Shown in pieces: positions 24,800-33,631 of a DNA stretch of 39,451 nt. The notes under the pieces are model-generated. The model saw only the letters and a list, made by a program, of their open reading frames with translations. It was not told the origin of the DNA and did no database searches. The DNA is from Muribaculaceae bacterium (lineage in GTDB: Bacteria > Bacteroidota > Bacteroidia > Bacteroidales > Muribaculaceae). The stretch is from positions 1 to 39,451 of the forward strand of contig JAFYYG010000012.1 in the NCBI GenBank assembly GCA_017557625.1. Reading direction: 5' to 3'. The number at the start of each line of letters is the position of its first letter. Within the stretch, counting starts at the first letter, position 1. The position numbers were made by a program, and so were the translations under genes.

Positions 24800-25705
24800 A
24801 TGAAGAATTACAAATTTTTATCCGTGATAATGGTAATAGCGCTGTGCTTTGGTGCTGCGCAGAGTGTTGACGCTAAAAAGAAAAAAAAACACAGAAGAAC
24901 CCACAAAACAGAGAAAATTCAGCCTACAAAAGAGCAAGTAAAAGAAGGTGAACGAGCAATTGGTGCGAAGGATGATGATGCGCCAATAGTCGACGATGTT
25001 CTAGCACCTGCACTTCAAAAATCCATTGAACCAAAACCAATGCCCAAGCAACGAGATGACGAAGTGTTATGGGGATCGGTTACCAAGCCTATGTTCCCTG
25101 GAGGACAGCAGGCTTTAATGAATTTTATAGCTCAAAACCTGCAGTATCCTGAAGAAGGGCAAGACAATGGCATTCAAGGCAAGGTTGTTGTACAGTTTGT
25201 GATAGAAAAGGATGGTCGTGTTGGTGAAGTGAGAGTTGCTCGTGGCGTTTACCCCGACCTTGATCGTGAGGCTGTGCGTGTGTGCAAGATGCTTCCTAAA
25301 TTCTCACCTGGTCGCGACCACAATGGTAACCCTGTTCGAGTGTGGCACACATTACCTATCATCTTTAAGTTGCAAGGTGCTCACACTGATGATGGCCCTA
25401 CAGGGAACTATGAGGTGGATGCTAAGAAGGCCGCCATTGAGTTAATTAACCTTATGAATAACGCTGATTTATCTGGCATCAAGAGTGCTGAAGACTTCGA
25501 AAAGTGGGAGAAGGAATTCACAAAACAATTAGAAGATATCCAGAAGAAATATGAGGATTTCTACAAAGCGAGAGGCGAGGAAAAACTGGAAAAATTCAGT
25601 GCAGCGCTCAACGCATTGGAGAATGATCCAGAGATTAGCAAAAGACTTGATGAAGCTCAGAGAAATTTAGAAGAAAAAGCAGCAAAACTAATGGAGTTTA
25701 AATGA
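24800..25705 (+). CDS. Secreted TonB C-terminal-domain protein with GPTGNY module (copy 3)
   Basis: 301 aa. Signal peptide 1-25, then a Lys-rich and acidic linker of about 70 residues, then TonB_C at about 97-192 (FPGGQQALMNFIAQNLQYP, GIQGKVVVQFVIEKDG, VWHTLPIIFKLQG). GPTGNY (199-204) opens a C-terminal helical module of about 95 residues with KKYEDFYKARGEEKLEKF. It is closest in layout to copy 1. A hairpin without a T tract (ACATAAAA/TTTTATGT, 25705-25739) follows, and the second kinase begins 76 bp downstream. Likely periplasmic; whether it contacts TonB-dependent receptors or the kinases is unknown. Confidence 0.85.
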   Translation: MKNYKFLSVIMVIALCFGAAQSVDAKKKKKHRRTHKTEKIQPTKEQVKEGERAIGAKDDDAPIVDDVLAPALQKSIEPKPMPKQRDDEVLWGSVTKPMFPGGQQALMNFIAQNLQYPEEGQDNGIQGKVVVQFVIEKDGRVGEVRVARGVYPDLDREAVRVCKMLPKFSPGRDHNGNPVRVWHTLPIIFKLQGAHTDDGPTGNYEVDAKKAAIELINLMNNADLSGIKSAEDFEKWEKEFTKQLEDIQKKYEDFYKARGEEKLEKFSAALNALENDPEISKRLDEAQRNLEEKAAKLMEFK

Positions 25706-25781
25706 CATAAAACTTTTTAGTGGCTTTTGGCTTTTATGTTATAATACACGATAAATAGGTGTCAATAAAGATTAAACAATC

Positions 25782-27251
25782 ATGAGGACAGAACAGATGC
25801 TTAAACCTGGGTATGTGCTTGTTGGTGGCAAGCGCACCTATGTCATTGAGAAAATATTAGGATCTGGCGGCTTTGGCATCACCTACAAGGTGAAGTCGCG
25901 AGTGCAGTTAGACAATATTCTCACCGATGTCTCTTTTGCTGTGAAAGAGTTCTTCCCCGACAGCTGTTGGCGCGGCAGCGACAGCACCACACTGATTGCT
26001 CCGCCAACCAAGCAGCAGGAGGTGGGCAACGGCATTAAGGACTTTGTCAATGAGGCTCTGAGGCTGCAACGAGCTTGCCATCTCAACTCTAACATCGTTA
26101 ACGTGAACGAGGTGTTTAGGGCAAATGGCACCGCCTACTATGTGCTTGAGTATCTGGAAGGTGGCGACTTGCGCAAGATGGTAAGAGACAATGGCGGCAA
26201 TGGGGTTAGCGAGCAGCAGATGCTTAATGTGATGCTCCCCATTGGTCGTGCCTTGCAGTGCTTGCACGACAACAGTATGCTGCATCTCGACATCAAGCCC
26301 GACAATATTGTGATGCGGCGCAACAGTTCTGGTGACGACAACGAGCCGGTGCTTATCGATTTTGGACTCGCCACACACTTTGACAAAAAGGGCGCTCCTA
26401 CCACCAACACGCCCACGAGCGGCATCAGCTCGGGTTACTCGCCAATGGAGCAATATGCTCAAATAAAGCGATTTGACCCGCGTCTCGACGTGTATGCCTT
26501 CAGTGCCACCTGCCTCTACCTCCTTACTGGCAAGGATCCTGACGAGGCGATGTATTTGCCCCCTAATTATGTCAGGGACGTTATCCCATCTGGCGTGAGC
26601 GAGGAGGTGATTTGCGCCATTGAGCGAGGCATGAGCATGAGAAGGGATGAGCGCGTGGCGTCAATGAAAGAGATGCTCGATATGCTAGGCAATGAGAACC
26701 CGCCTGAGATTCAAGACCAGATTCTTGTGCAGCCCTATCAGCAGCAGTCGGCATACTTGCCTGATAATGTCTATACCCAATTGGACAATCGCCCGCGAAG
26801 ATTGCAGCAGCCGACAGCATCGAAATCTTCTAAAAAATCGACTCTTAAGGTTGTGTTCTTATCTTTGGCAATAGCGCTTGGTCTCATTGCAATATCAAGT
26901 CTTGTCTTTTGGGCAATAAATGACAAACCCAAGAAAGAGGTGGTAAAAAAAAGGTCAAAATCTAACCCGAAACCGCAATCAGATGGCCCTACAGGGGACT
27001 ATGAGGAAGATGCAATGGCAATATGTGATAGATTTATTTATCTGGCTTATCGTGTTAAATCACAGGATGACATAAATGACCTGTCAGATGAAATGAGTGA
27101 AATGCTTCAAGAATACGAGAACTATTATCAAGAAAAGGGTGAATATCAAGAATTTGGGAAAGCTTTTGACAATCTTGATGATGATATTAAAACCAAGATG
27201 GAAAAGGCTAAGAAATATGTCTCAGAGAAAGAATCAGAATTCTCACAATAG
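25782..27251 (+). CDS. Transmembrane Hanks-type Ser/Thr kinase with extracytoplasmic GPTGDY module (PK2)
   Basis: 489 aa. Kinase domain at about 20-303: GSGGFG (27-32), Lys54 in FAVKEFF, Glu91, catalytic loop HLDIKPDN (Asp170), DFG (193-195) and GYSPMEQY. It is a close paralogue of the first kinase. One membrane helix lies at about 355-378 (VVFLSLAIALGLIAISSLVFWAI). Outside the membrane, after a Lys-rich stretch, DGPTGDYEEDA (401-411) opens a helical domain of about 85 residues with YENYYQEKGEYQEF. The same module ends TonB-like copies 1 and 3. The shared module suggests that the kinase and the secreted proteins bind the same partner or each other. That is inference; the fusion itself is visible in the sequence. 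Confidence 0.93.
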   Translation: MRTEQMLKPGYVLVGGKRTYVIEKILGSGGFGITYKVKSRVQLDNILTDVSFAVKEFFPDSCWRGSDSTTLIAPPTKQQEVGNGIKDFVNEALRLQRACHLNSNIVNVNEVFRANGTAYYVLEYLEGGDLRKMVRDNGGNGVSEQQMLNVMLPIGRALQCLHDNSMLHLDIKPDNIVMRRNSSGDDNEPVLIDFGLATHFDKKGAPTTNTPTSGISSGYSPMEQYAQIKRFDPRLDVYAFSATCLYLLTGKDPDEAMYLPPNYVRDVIPSGVSEEVICAIERGMSMRRDERVASMKEMLDMLGNENPPEIQDQILVQPYQQQSAYLPDNVYTQLDNRPRRLQQPTASKSSKKSTLKVVFLSLAIALGLIAISSLVFWAINDKPKKEVVKKRSKSNPKPQSDGPTGDYEEDAMAICDRFIYLAYRVKSQDDINDLSDEMSEMLQEYENYYQEKGEYQEFGKAFDNLDDDIKTKMEKAKKYVSEKESEFSQ

Positions 27252-27482
27252 GCGAAATGATTGTTTGTTGAGTTGTAGGAGGGTGTTTTGCAACAGCCTC
27301 TTACTGCCCGCAAGAAATCTCGAATTTTAACACCCACTTGGATTGTTTTTTGTGGTGATTCTAGTTCGTGAACTTGAAGTTTAGATTAGAGTTTAGTGGG
27401 TTTAGCGTTAGATTTTATAGTGAATAAAAGCACTTTTTTTAAAAAACTGGATGCATATAACTGATAACTGAAAACTTTTTCG

Positions 27483-27490
27483 TACCTTTG
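27483..27490 (+). promoter_or_regulatory. -7 box of pnp
   Basis: TACCTTTG, exact TAnnTTTG, 44 bp before the ATG. ATAACTG heptamers (27456-27469) precede it. There is no clear -33 TTTG. The rest of the 283-bp spacer after the second kinase shows no gene. Confidence 0.65.
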
Positions 27491-27534
27491 CACGATTTTT
27501 TTATATTATATAATATACAATTAGACGTATTTAG

Positions 27535-29841
27535 ATGTTAACACCTACTAAGAAAACCATCGTATTGGGTGACGGACGTGAGATCACCCTTGAAACAGGA
27601 AAGCTTGCCAAGCAGGCCGATGGAGCAGTTGAATTGCGCTTCAACAACACCATGTTGTTAGCGACCGTTGTTTCGGCGAAGGAAGCCGAAGAGGGCGCCG
27701 ACTTTATGCCCCTCACAGTTGAATACAAGGAGAAATATTCTTCTTTTGGACGTTTCCCTGGTGGCTTCACTAAGCGTGAAGGCCGCGCCAGCGACTACGA
27801 AATCTTGACAGCACGCCTCGTGGACCGCGTGCTTAGGCCATTGTTCCCCTCGAACTATCATGCCAACACTATCGTCCACATCTTGATGTTCTCGAGCGAC
27901 GGTGCCGACTGCCCCGACGCTCTCGCCGGTCTCGCCGCCAGCGCCGCTATCGCAGTTAGTGACATCCCCTTTGAGGAGCCTATCAGTGAGGTGCGCGTGG
28001 CACGCATCGACGGCAACTTCGTTATCAACCCCACCTTCGAACAACTCGAAAACGCTGACATGGAATTGGTAGTAGGTGCTACTTACGACAATATTATGAT
28101 GGTGGAGGGTGAGATGGACGAAGTTCAAGAGGAAGACCTCATCGCAGCTCTGAAGTTTGCTCACGACGCTATTAAGCCTATGTGCTTGATACAGAAGGAG
28201 CTCGCTGCCGAGCTCGGCGTTGTCAAGCGTGAGTATTGCCACGAGGTTGACGACGAGGAAATCAAGGAGCGCGTGCGCAAGGAGTGCTACAAGCCCTGCT
28301 ACGACATCGCCAAGGCCGGCTGCGCCGACAAGCACTGGCGCAACGACAGCTTCGACAAGATTGAGGAAGATTTCATCGAGACCATTCCTGAGGAGGAGCG
28401 TGAGGAGAAGACTCCGATGATCAAGCGTTACTTCCACGACGTGCAGCGCGATGCCGTGCGCCGCGTGATTCTTGACGAGGGCATCCGCCTGGACGGCCGC
28501 AAGACTACCGACATCCGCCCCATCTGGTGCGAGACCGACTATGTTCCCGGCCCTCACGGAAGCGCCGTGTTCACACGTGGAGAGACTCAGTCGTTGGCGA
28601 CAGTGACTTTAGGCACTAAGCTTGACGAGAAGCTTATTGACGATGTTTTGACTCGCCGCAATGAGCGTTTCTTGCTCCACTATAACTTCCCATCGTTCTC
28701 TACTGGTGAGGCACGCGCTCCACGTGGCGTGAGCCGCCGCGAGATTGGTCATGGCAACTTGGCACACCGCGCCCTCAAGCGCATGTTCCCCGACGACTTC
28801 CCTTACACCTGCCGCATCGTGAGCGACATCCTCGAGAGCAACGGCTCATCGTCGATGGCAACAGTGTGCGGTGGCACTCTGGCTCTGCTCGACGCTGGTG
28901 TTAAGATGAAACGCCCCGTAGCAGGTATCGCTATGGGTCTTATCAGTGATGAGGGCAACGTGAAGCACGCAGTGCTGAGCGACATCCTCGGTGACGAAGA
29001 CCACCTCGGTGATATGGACTTTAAGGTTACTGGTACCGTTAACGGTATCACCGCCACTCAGATGGATATCAAGTGCGACGGTCTGCCCTACGAGATCCTG
29101 GAGCAGGCATTGAACCAAGCTCGTGAAGGCCGCCTCCACATCCTCAACATCATCAACGAGACCATTCCAGAGCCTCGTGAGGACTATAAGCCACACGTTC
29201 CACGCATCGTGGCCATGACCGTTGACAAAGAGTTCATCGGTGCTATCATTGGCAAGGGTGGCGAGGTTATCCAAGGCATCCAGGAAGATACGGGCACTAT
29301 CATCACTATCGACGAGATTGACGGCAAGGGAGAGATTGAAATCTCGGCTGCCAACAAAGACAGCATCGAGGCTGCCGTTGAGCGCATCAAGGCCATCATT
29401 GCTGTTCCCGAGGAAGGCACCATCTACACAGGTCCCATCAAGAGCATCCTTGAGTTTGGCGCTTTTGTTGAGTTCATGCCTGGCAAGGAAGGTTTGCTCC
29501 ACATCAGCGAGATAAGCTGGGAGCGCTTAGCCGACATGGAGGCCAGCGGTCTGCATGAGGGCGATGAGGTGACTGTGAAGCTCATTGAGATTGACAAGAA
29601 GACCGGCAAGTTCCGCCTCTCGATGCGCGCTCTGCAAGAGAAGCCCGAGGGTTATGAGGAGCGCCGCAATGGCAACGGCGGCAACCGTCCACGCAACAAC
29701 GGTGGCTCACGCAACGGCAACGGCCAGCATCGCAACGACAACCGTCCCCGCCGTAACGACAACCGTCCTCGCCGCGACAACCGTAACAACGACCGCCGCC
29801 GCGACGACCGTAACGACCAGAGCTACGACGACCGCAATTAA
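27535..29841 (+). CDS. pnp: Polyribonucleotide nucleotidyltransferase (PNPase)
   Basis: 768 aa. It degrades RNA 3' to 5' using phosphate and belongs to RNA turnover complexes. Two RNase PH domains (about 10-150 and 325-460) are joined by an all-helical linker. Motifs include [42 protein letters not shown] and [11 protein letters not shown]. Then follow a KH domain with the GKGG loop (about residue 572) and an S1 domain (about 625-700; [20 protein letters not shown]). The last 60 residues are a low-complexity Arg/Asn/Gly/Asp tail (NRPRRDN-type repeats), longer and more basic than in E. coli, and may bind RNA. A 299-aa antisense ORF here is a coding shadow. It has its own promoter. Confidence 0.98.
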   Translation: MLTPTKKTIVLGDGREITLETGKLAKQADGAVELRFNNTMLLATVVSAKEAEEGADFMPLTVEYKEKYSSFGRFPGGFTKREGRASDYEILTARLVDRVLRPLFPSNYHANTIVHILMFSSDGADCPDALAGLAASAAIAVSDIPFEEPISEVRVARIDGNFVINPTFEQLENADMELVVGATYDNIMMVEGEMDEVQEEDLIAALKFAHDAIKPMCLIQKELAAELGVVKREYCHEVDDEEIKERVRKECYKPCYDIAKAGCADKHWRNDSFDKIEEDFIETIPEEEREEKTPMIKRYFHDVQRDAVRRVILDEGIRLDGRKTTDIRPIWCETDYVPGPHGSAVFTRGETQSLATVTLGTKLDEKLIDDVLTRRNERFLLHYNFPSFSTGEARAPRGVSRREIGHGNLAHRALKRMFPDDFPYTCRIVSDILESNGSSSMATVCGGTLALLDAGVKMKRPVAGIAMGLISDEGNVKHAVLSDILGDEDHLGDMDFKVTGTVNGITATQMDIKCDGLPYEILEQALNQAREGRLHILNIINETIPEPREDYKPHVPRIVAMTVDKEFIGAIIGKGGEVIQGIQEDTGTIITIDEIDGKGEIEISAANKDSIEAAVERIKAIIAVPEEGTIYTGPIKSILEFGAFVEFMPGKEGLLHISEISWERLADMEASGLHEGDEVTVKLIEIDKKTGKFRLSMRALQEKPEGYEERRNGNGGNRPRNNGGSRNGNGQHRNDNRPRRNDNRPRRDNRNNDRRRDDRNDQSYDDRN

Positions 29842-29858
29842 GCGCCTGCGGCGCGAGA

Positions 29859-29935
29859 ATCGTGGATCGAGGATCGTGGATCGAGGATCGAGGATCGAGG
29901 ATTCTGTATTGTGCATTGAGTATTCTGCATTAAAT
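29859..29935. repeat. Heptamer array after pnp
   Basis: Eleven in-phase 7-bp units. Six are ATCGTGG or ATCGAGG (29859-29900), then ATTCTGT, ATTGTGC, ATTGAGT, ATTCTGC and ATTAAAT. The sequence family changes in mid-array but the 7-bp register does not. Confidence 0.9.
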
Positions 29936-29937
29936 AA

Positions 29938-29981
29938 AAACCGCTATTCTGTGATAAAAGCAGGGTGGCGGTTTGTTTTTT
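29938..29981 (+). terminator. Probable pnp terminator
   Basis: AAACCGC (29938-29944) pairs with GCGGTTT (29968-29974), followed by GTTTTTT. Confidence 0.7.
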
Positions 29982-30014
29982 AGTTTATTTTATGGAAATG
30001 AGTAAACTATTTAG

Positions 30015-30022
30015 TAACTTTG
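30015..30022 (+). promoter_or_regulatory. -7 box before the secreted paralogue pair
   Basis: TAACTTTG fits TAnnTTTG and lies 27 bp before the ATG at 30050. This placement argues against the in-frame upstream start at 30020, which overlaps the box. Confidence 0.65.
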
Positions 30023-30049
30023 CAATCAAACTATAAAACCTTTGCCATT

Positions 30050-31093
30050 ATGAAGAAGATTTTGACTTTTGTGCTGCTGGCTTGCTGCGTGCTTTGTGTT
30101 GATGCTCGCAGGAAATCTGATCGTGAATGTGAGAAAGAGATGGAGGCCGTAATGGCCGATGCTCTGCTGCCGCTGGAGCAGGCATCTAACGACGTGTTTG
30201 AACCAAATAGCACAATGGAGTGGCGCTATGGGTTTGACCATTGCCGCATCAAATCGTTTAATAACGAGCAGGGCGAACCCGACCACCTGGGATTTATGCT
30301 CGAAGACACATGGGAGTGGAACGAAGGCAACAATATCTATAAGGTGAAATTGATTGATGGCAAGCCAGTTGTGATAAACCGACCTGGCTTTACCGCTAGT
30401 CATCTCGTGGCAGGACAATGGGATATAATCGTGTTTCAAGACGAGAAGGAGCAGGTACACGATGTGCTGTTGAAATGCAAGGAGCACAATCCTTATTCAT
30501 ATAAAAAAGAAGAAAACGGCGACATGCAAGACATGTTTGCTGGAGTCTGGGTCAATGACAGCGATGCTGTGACAGAATTTGGTTACATTTTTAAGACAGA
30601 TAACCGATGGAGGCATGTGGCCCCTGGCAATGAATATGAGATAAGGGGATATCGCAATAGAGATGATAACAGCAGACAACTGAAGCTGGTTTTTGTGGAA
30701 GAGCGCGTTAAAGGCGCTGGCAGCGTTATGATGGGTGGCGGCATCAACGGCGGTGGTGGCCATGGCTCACAGCACGGTCCCATCATCTGGTGGATTAAAG
30801 ACACTGAGGGAAATCTCTCTGTGGAACTCGATAAACCCTACGACGAGGAACTCGATGATTACTACTCCAAATTTCGCGACCCACAATTTGCCCTCCAATG
30901 GGTGCGCAGTCCATATTTAGACCGTAACGAACGCTGGACAGTGCTCTCAATGCGTCCCGTTACGCGCGGGATGCTGGAGTTCTTTGACAAAATGTCGCAG
31001 CAGCAGATGCTCAACTATCTCAACACCCGCGAGAATCCAACCGACATCGAAAAACTCAATAAGAGTCTGATAAACACTGTGCTGAATGATTGA
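30050..31093 (+). CDS. Secreted hypothetical protein, paralogue A
   Basis: 347 aa from the ATG at 30050, which starts a good signal peptide (MKKILTFVLLACCVLCVDA). An in-frame start at 30020 would bury that signal and overlap the promoter. The mature protein has an N-terminal region with MADALLPLEQASNDVF and MEWRYG, a glycine-rich segment (MMGGGINGGGGHGSQHGPIIW) and a conserved C-terminal part with FALQWVRSPY, LSMRPVTRGML and NPTDIEKLNKSLINT. The gene immediately downstream encodes a paralogue with the same blocks. I do not recognise a family and see no catalytic motif; it is presumably periplasmic or surface-exposed. Confidence 0.82.
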   Translation: MKKILTFVLLACCVLCVDARRKSDRECEKEMEAVMADALLPLEQASNDVFEPNSTMEWRYGFDHCRIKSFNNEQGEPDHLGFMLEDTWEWNEGNNIYKVKLIDGKPVVINRPGFTASHLVAGQWDIIVFQDEKEQVHDVLLKCKEHNPYSYKKEENGDMQDMFAGVWVNDSDAVTEFGYIFKTDNRWRHVAPGNEYEIRGYRNRDDNSRQLKLVFVEERVKGAGSVMMGGGINGGGGHGSQHGPIIWWIKDTEGNLSVELDKPYDEELDDYYSKFRDPQFALQWVRSPYLDRNERWTVLSMRPVTRGMLEFFDKMSQQQMLNYLNTRENPTDIEKLNKSLINTVLND

Positions 31094-31102
31094 AGAAAGA
31101 TT

Positions 31103-31158
31103 TCAGAAGTCAGAAGTCAGATTTCAGATTTCAGAAATCAGATGCCAGAGGTCAGAAG
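31103..31158. repeat. Heptamer array (TCAGAAG type)
   Basis: Eight in-phase 7-bp units: TCAGAAG twice, TCAGATT twice, TCAGAAA, TCAGATG, CCAGAGG, TCAGAAG. It begins 9 bp after the stop codon of paralogue A. Confidence 0.9.
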
Positions 31159-31164
31159 CCTTTT

Positions 31165-31199
31165 AACTAAGAACTAAAAACTACTAACTAATAACTATA
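31165..31199. repeat. Heptamer array (AACTAAN type) before paralogue B
   Basis: Five in-phase units: AACTAAG, AACTAAA, AACTACT, AACTAAT, AACTATA. It ends 5 bp before the ATG at 31205. The same AACTAAN family occurs at 39071-39112 and as two units before 8261. Confidence 0.85.
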
Positions 31200-31204
31200 T
31201 AATT

Positions 31205-32332
31205 ATGAGAAGTTTATTATTACTTGCGTTTGCAGTTTGTGCTATGGTGTCCTTTAATGTTAACGCAACAAAACAGGAGGAGAACGACGCTAAGATTGAG
31301 GCTGTCATGGCCGACGCTAAGCTGAAATTCAAGCAAGGTGACAACGACGTGTTTATGCCCGACAATAATATTGAATGGCGCAATGGTACTCCTTATTGTG
31401 GCGTGGTGAGCTGCTATAACGAGAAAGACGAACCCGACCATGTGGCGTTCCTGCTCGAGGAGTGCGATGATTGGGAAAGCAGTAAGCACTACTATGAGGT
31501 GAAATTGGTGAAGGGCAAGCCAGTGGTTGTCAATCAAAAAGGTGTAACCGTTAAACATGAGGTAGCTGGACGCTGGGACATGCTTGTGTTCCGTAATGCC
31601 GGCGGAGCGGTGCTTGACGTGGTTCTGAGAAAGACCGACAAATATGATGAAGAAGATGCCGCCGACTTGCGCGACATGATTAACGGTGTGTATGCTGGTA
31701 CAGGCAAGAACGCAACCGACACGGTAATGTTTGGCGCTGTGTATGGCGTTGCTAACTCTCGGCTGCCCGGTGAAGACTATAAGTTGGAATATATGGATTA
31801 TAGCGATGGCACACCTAAATTAGTAGATAGGCTTCATGTGGCTTATTTCCCTGAACGTATGAAGCGCGTGCACATGCCTGTACCTTCTCAGAAAGTGGAT
31901 AAGAACGGTGTTACGCACTATTATGCCGACGACAGAGAGATTTCGCGCGACGAATACGAGCACCTGAGATCTATGCCTACTGGTTACAAAGGACATGGCT
32001 CACTGCATGGACCGCTATGGTGGACTGTGAAACCGCAGGGCAATGACCTTGCCGTGGAATTGAAAGAACCGTTCCAAGAGGAACTCGATGCGTTCTATTC
32101 CAACTTCCGCGATGATAAATTCACTTTAAAATGGGTACGCAGCCCTTACAAAGGAATGAAAGACCGTTGGGCGGTGCTCTCGATGCGACCAGTCACTCGC
32201 GGCATGTTGGCCTACTGCGATAAGGCCACCATGCAGCAGATGCTCAAATACCTGAACGCCCGCAAGACTCCCACCGACATTGAGCGTCTTAACAAGAGCC
32301 TTATCAATACAATGGTCAACGGCTCCAAATAG
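31205..32332 (+). CDS. Secreted hypothetical protein, paralogue B
   Basis: 375 aa with a signal peptide (MRSLLLLAFAVCAMVSFNVNA). It aligns over its length with paralogue A: IEAVMADAKLKFKQGDNDVF near the N-terminus, DEPDHVAFLLEE, GHGSLHGPLWW in the middle, and FTLKWVRSPY, LSMRPVTRGMLAY and TPTDIERLNKSLINT at the C-terminus. Conserved GHGSxHGPxxWW and RPVTRGML blocks define the family. It contains an extra insertion of about 30 residues (HMPVPSQKVDKNGVTHYYAD). The pair arose by tandem duplication and is well diverged. The short, repeat-filled spacer suggests co-transcription. The function is unknown. Confidence 0.82.
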   Translation: MRSLLLLAFAVCAMVSFNVNATKQEENDAKIEAVMADAKLKFKQGDNDVFMPDNNIEWRNGTPYCGVVSCYNEKDEPDHVAFLLEECDDWESSKHYYEVKLVKGKPVVVNQKGVTVKHEVAGRWDMLVFRNAGGAVLDVVLRKTDKYDEEDAADLRDMINGVYAGTGKNATDTVMFGAVYGVANSRLPGEDYKLEYMDYSDGTPKLVDRLHVAYFPERMKRVHMPVPSQKVDKNGVTHYYADDREISRDEYEHLRSMPTGYKGHGSLHGPLWWTVKPQGNDLAVELKEPFQEELDAFYSNFRDDKFTLKWVRSPYKGMKDRWAVLSMRPVTRGMLAYCDKATMQQMLKYLNARKTPTDIERLNKSLINTMVNGSK

Positions 32333-32361
32333 CGATAGTTATTCACTCAATTTCTCTAATT

Positions 32362-32393
32362 TCGAGAAATCGAATACTCGAATAATCGACTAT
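32362..32393. repeat. Octamer array before the symporter gene
   Basis: Four 8-bp units starting TCGA: TCGAGAAA, TCGAATAC, TCGAATAA, TCGACTAT. It ends 12 bp before the ATG at 32406. Confidence 0.7.
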
Positions 32394-32405
32394 AGTTATC
32401 TATAA

Positions 32406-33587
32406 ATGAAATATCTTAAAAAACTGCCGCTTTTAGCGCGCATCATCATCGCTATAGCTTTAGGTATTGCTTTAGGTTTGGTGCTGCCGCTGCCTGCTGT
32501 GAGGGTGTTTGTCACCTTCAATAGCATCTTCAGCCATTTCCTCCAGTTCTTAATCCCACTTATTATCATTGGACTTATTACCCCTGCTATCAGCGACATA
32601 GGCAAGAGTGCTGGCAAACTGCTGCTAATCACCACGCTGATAGCTTACGGTGACACGGTGTTCTCGGGATATCTGTCCTATTTTACCAGTTCGAGCGTTT
32701 TTCCACTCCTCATCAGTAATGGGCAAGGGGTGGAGAAGATTGCTGAGGTAAAGGCACTTGAGCCGTTCTTTACCATAAACATCCCTCCGCTGGTGGATGT
32801 GATGTCGGCATTGGTGACGGCGTTCACCGTAGGACTGGGAATCGCATTCTTTGGCTCCAAGACGTTGAAGCCTGGCTTTGACGAATTTCGGGATATTGTT
32901 GCCAAGACCATCGAGGTGGCGCTTATCCCGCTGCTGCCTATATATATCTTCGGCATCTTTCTTGAGATGAGCCACACAGGGCAGGCTTGGCATGTGCTCA
33001 ATGTCTTTATTTCTATTATAGGTGTAATTTTCGCTTTGCACATCTTCTTACTCGTGATGCAATACTGCGTAGCAGGAGCGGTCACGCGCCGCAACCCATT
33101 TAGGCTGCTGTGGAACATGCTACCAGCCTATTTCACCGCTCTCGGCACCTCGTCGAGCGCGGCAACCATACCCGTGACACTCAAAAGTGCGCTCAAGAAC
33201 GGCGTGAGCAACGGCATCGCCAGCTTTGTGGTGCCACTGTGTGCCACCATCCATCTCTCTGGCAGTTGTTTGAAAATTGTGGCGTGTGCCGTGGCGCTGA
33301 TGCTTATGACGGGAATGCCGTTTGACATTGGGATGTTTACAGGGTTTATCCTTATGCTCGGTGTGATGATGGTGGCGGCTCCAGGAGTGCCTGGTGGTGC
33401 CATAATGGCGGCATTGGGAGTGCTGCAGTCAATATTGGGCTTTGATGCCCAACAGCAGGCGCTGATGATAGCCCTCTACATCACCATGGATAGCTTCGGC
33501 ACTGCCTGCAATGTCACCGGTGACGGCGCCATCGCCCTTATAATAGACAAAATCAACAGCAAGAAAGAAGCAAGAGCGTTAGAATAA
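32406..33587 (+). CDS. Dicarboxylate/amino acid:cation symporter (DAACS/SLC1 family)
   Basis: 393 aa, strongly hydrophobic, eight membrane helices plus two reentrant hairpins as in GltPh. Hairpin 1 is GTSSSAATIPVTL (about 246-258). Hairpin 2 lies around APGVPGGAIMAALG. Helix 8 has DSFGTACNVTGDGAIALIID, matching the D..xT..NV.GD motif that binds substrate and sodium. The helix-7 NMDGT motif is changed to HLSGS, so substrate and ion coupling may differ from the glutamate transporters. It probably imports a C4-dicarboxylate or an acidic or neutral amino acid using sodium or protons. It ends 45 bp from the convergent recG gene. Confidence 0.9.
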   Translation: MKYLKKLPLLARIIIAIALGIALGLVLPLPAVRVFVTFNSIFSHFLQFLIPLIIIGLITPAISDIGKSAGKLLLITTLIAYGDTVFSGYLSYFTSSSVFPLLISNGQGVEKIAEVKALEPFFTINIPPLVDVMSALVTAFTVGLGIAFFGSKTLKPGFDEFRDIVAKTIEVALIPLLPIYIFGIFLEMSHTGQAWHVLNVFISIIGVIFALHIFLLVMQYCVAGAVTRRNPFRLLWNMLPAYFTALGTSSSAATIPVTLKSALKNGVSNGIASFVVPLCATIHLSGSCLKIVACAVALMLMTGMPFDIGMFTGFILMLGVMMVAAPGVPGGAIMAALGVLQSILGFDAQQQALMIALYITMDSFGTACNVTGDGAIALIIDKINSKKEARALE

Positions 33588-33600
33588 CGCGCAGCACAAT

Positions 33601-33628
33601 TGTGCATTGTGAATTATGCATTGAGCAT
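33601..33628. repeat. Heptamer array between converging genes
   Basis: Four in-phase units: TGTGCAT, TGTGAAT, TATGCAT, TGAGCAT. Similar ATGCATA-type heptamers occur near 11517 and 21724. Confidence 0.75.
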
Positions 33629-33631
33629 TAT

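Noticed and set aside
13403-27295. Shared 12-mer TGTTGCAAAACA (13403) and its inverse (27284)
   Set aside because: Too short and AT-rich to call a repeat family from two occurrences.
27658-28557. 299-aa open frame antisense to pnp
   Set aside because: It is a shadow of strongly biased pnp codons; no signal peptide, motif or promoter.
28846-29502. 218-aa open frame antisense to pnp
   Set aside because: Same reason: full overlap with the KH/S1-coding region and no protein-like motifs.
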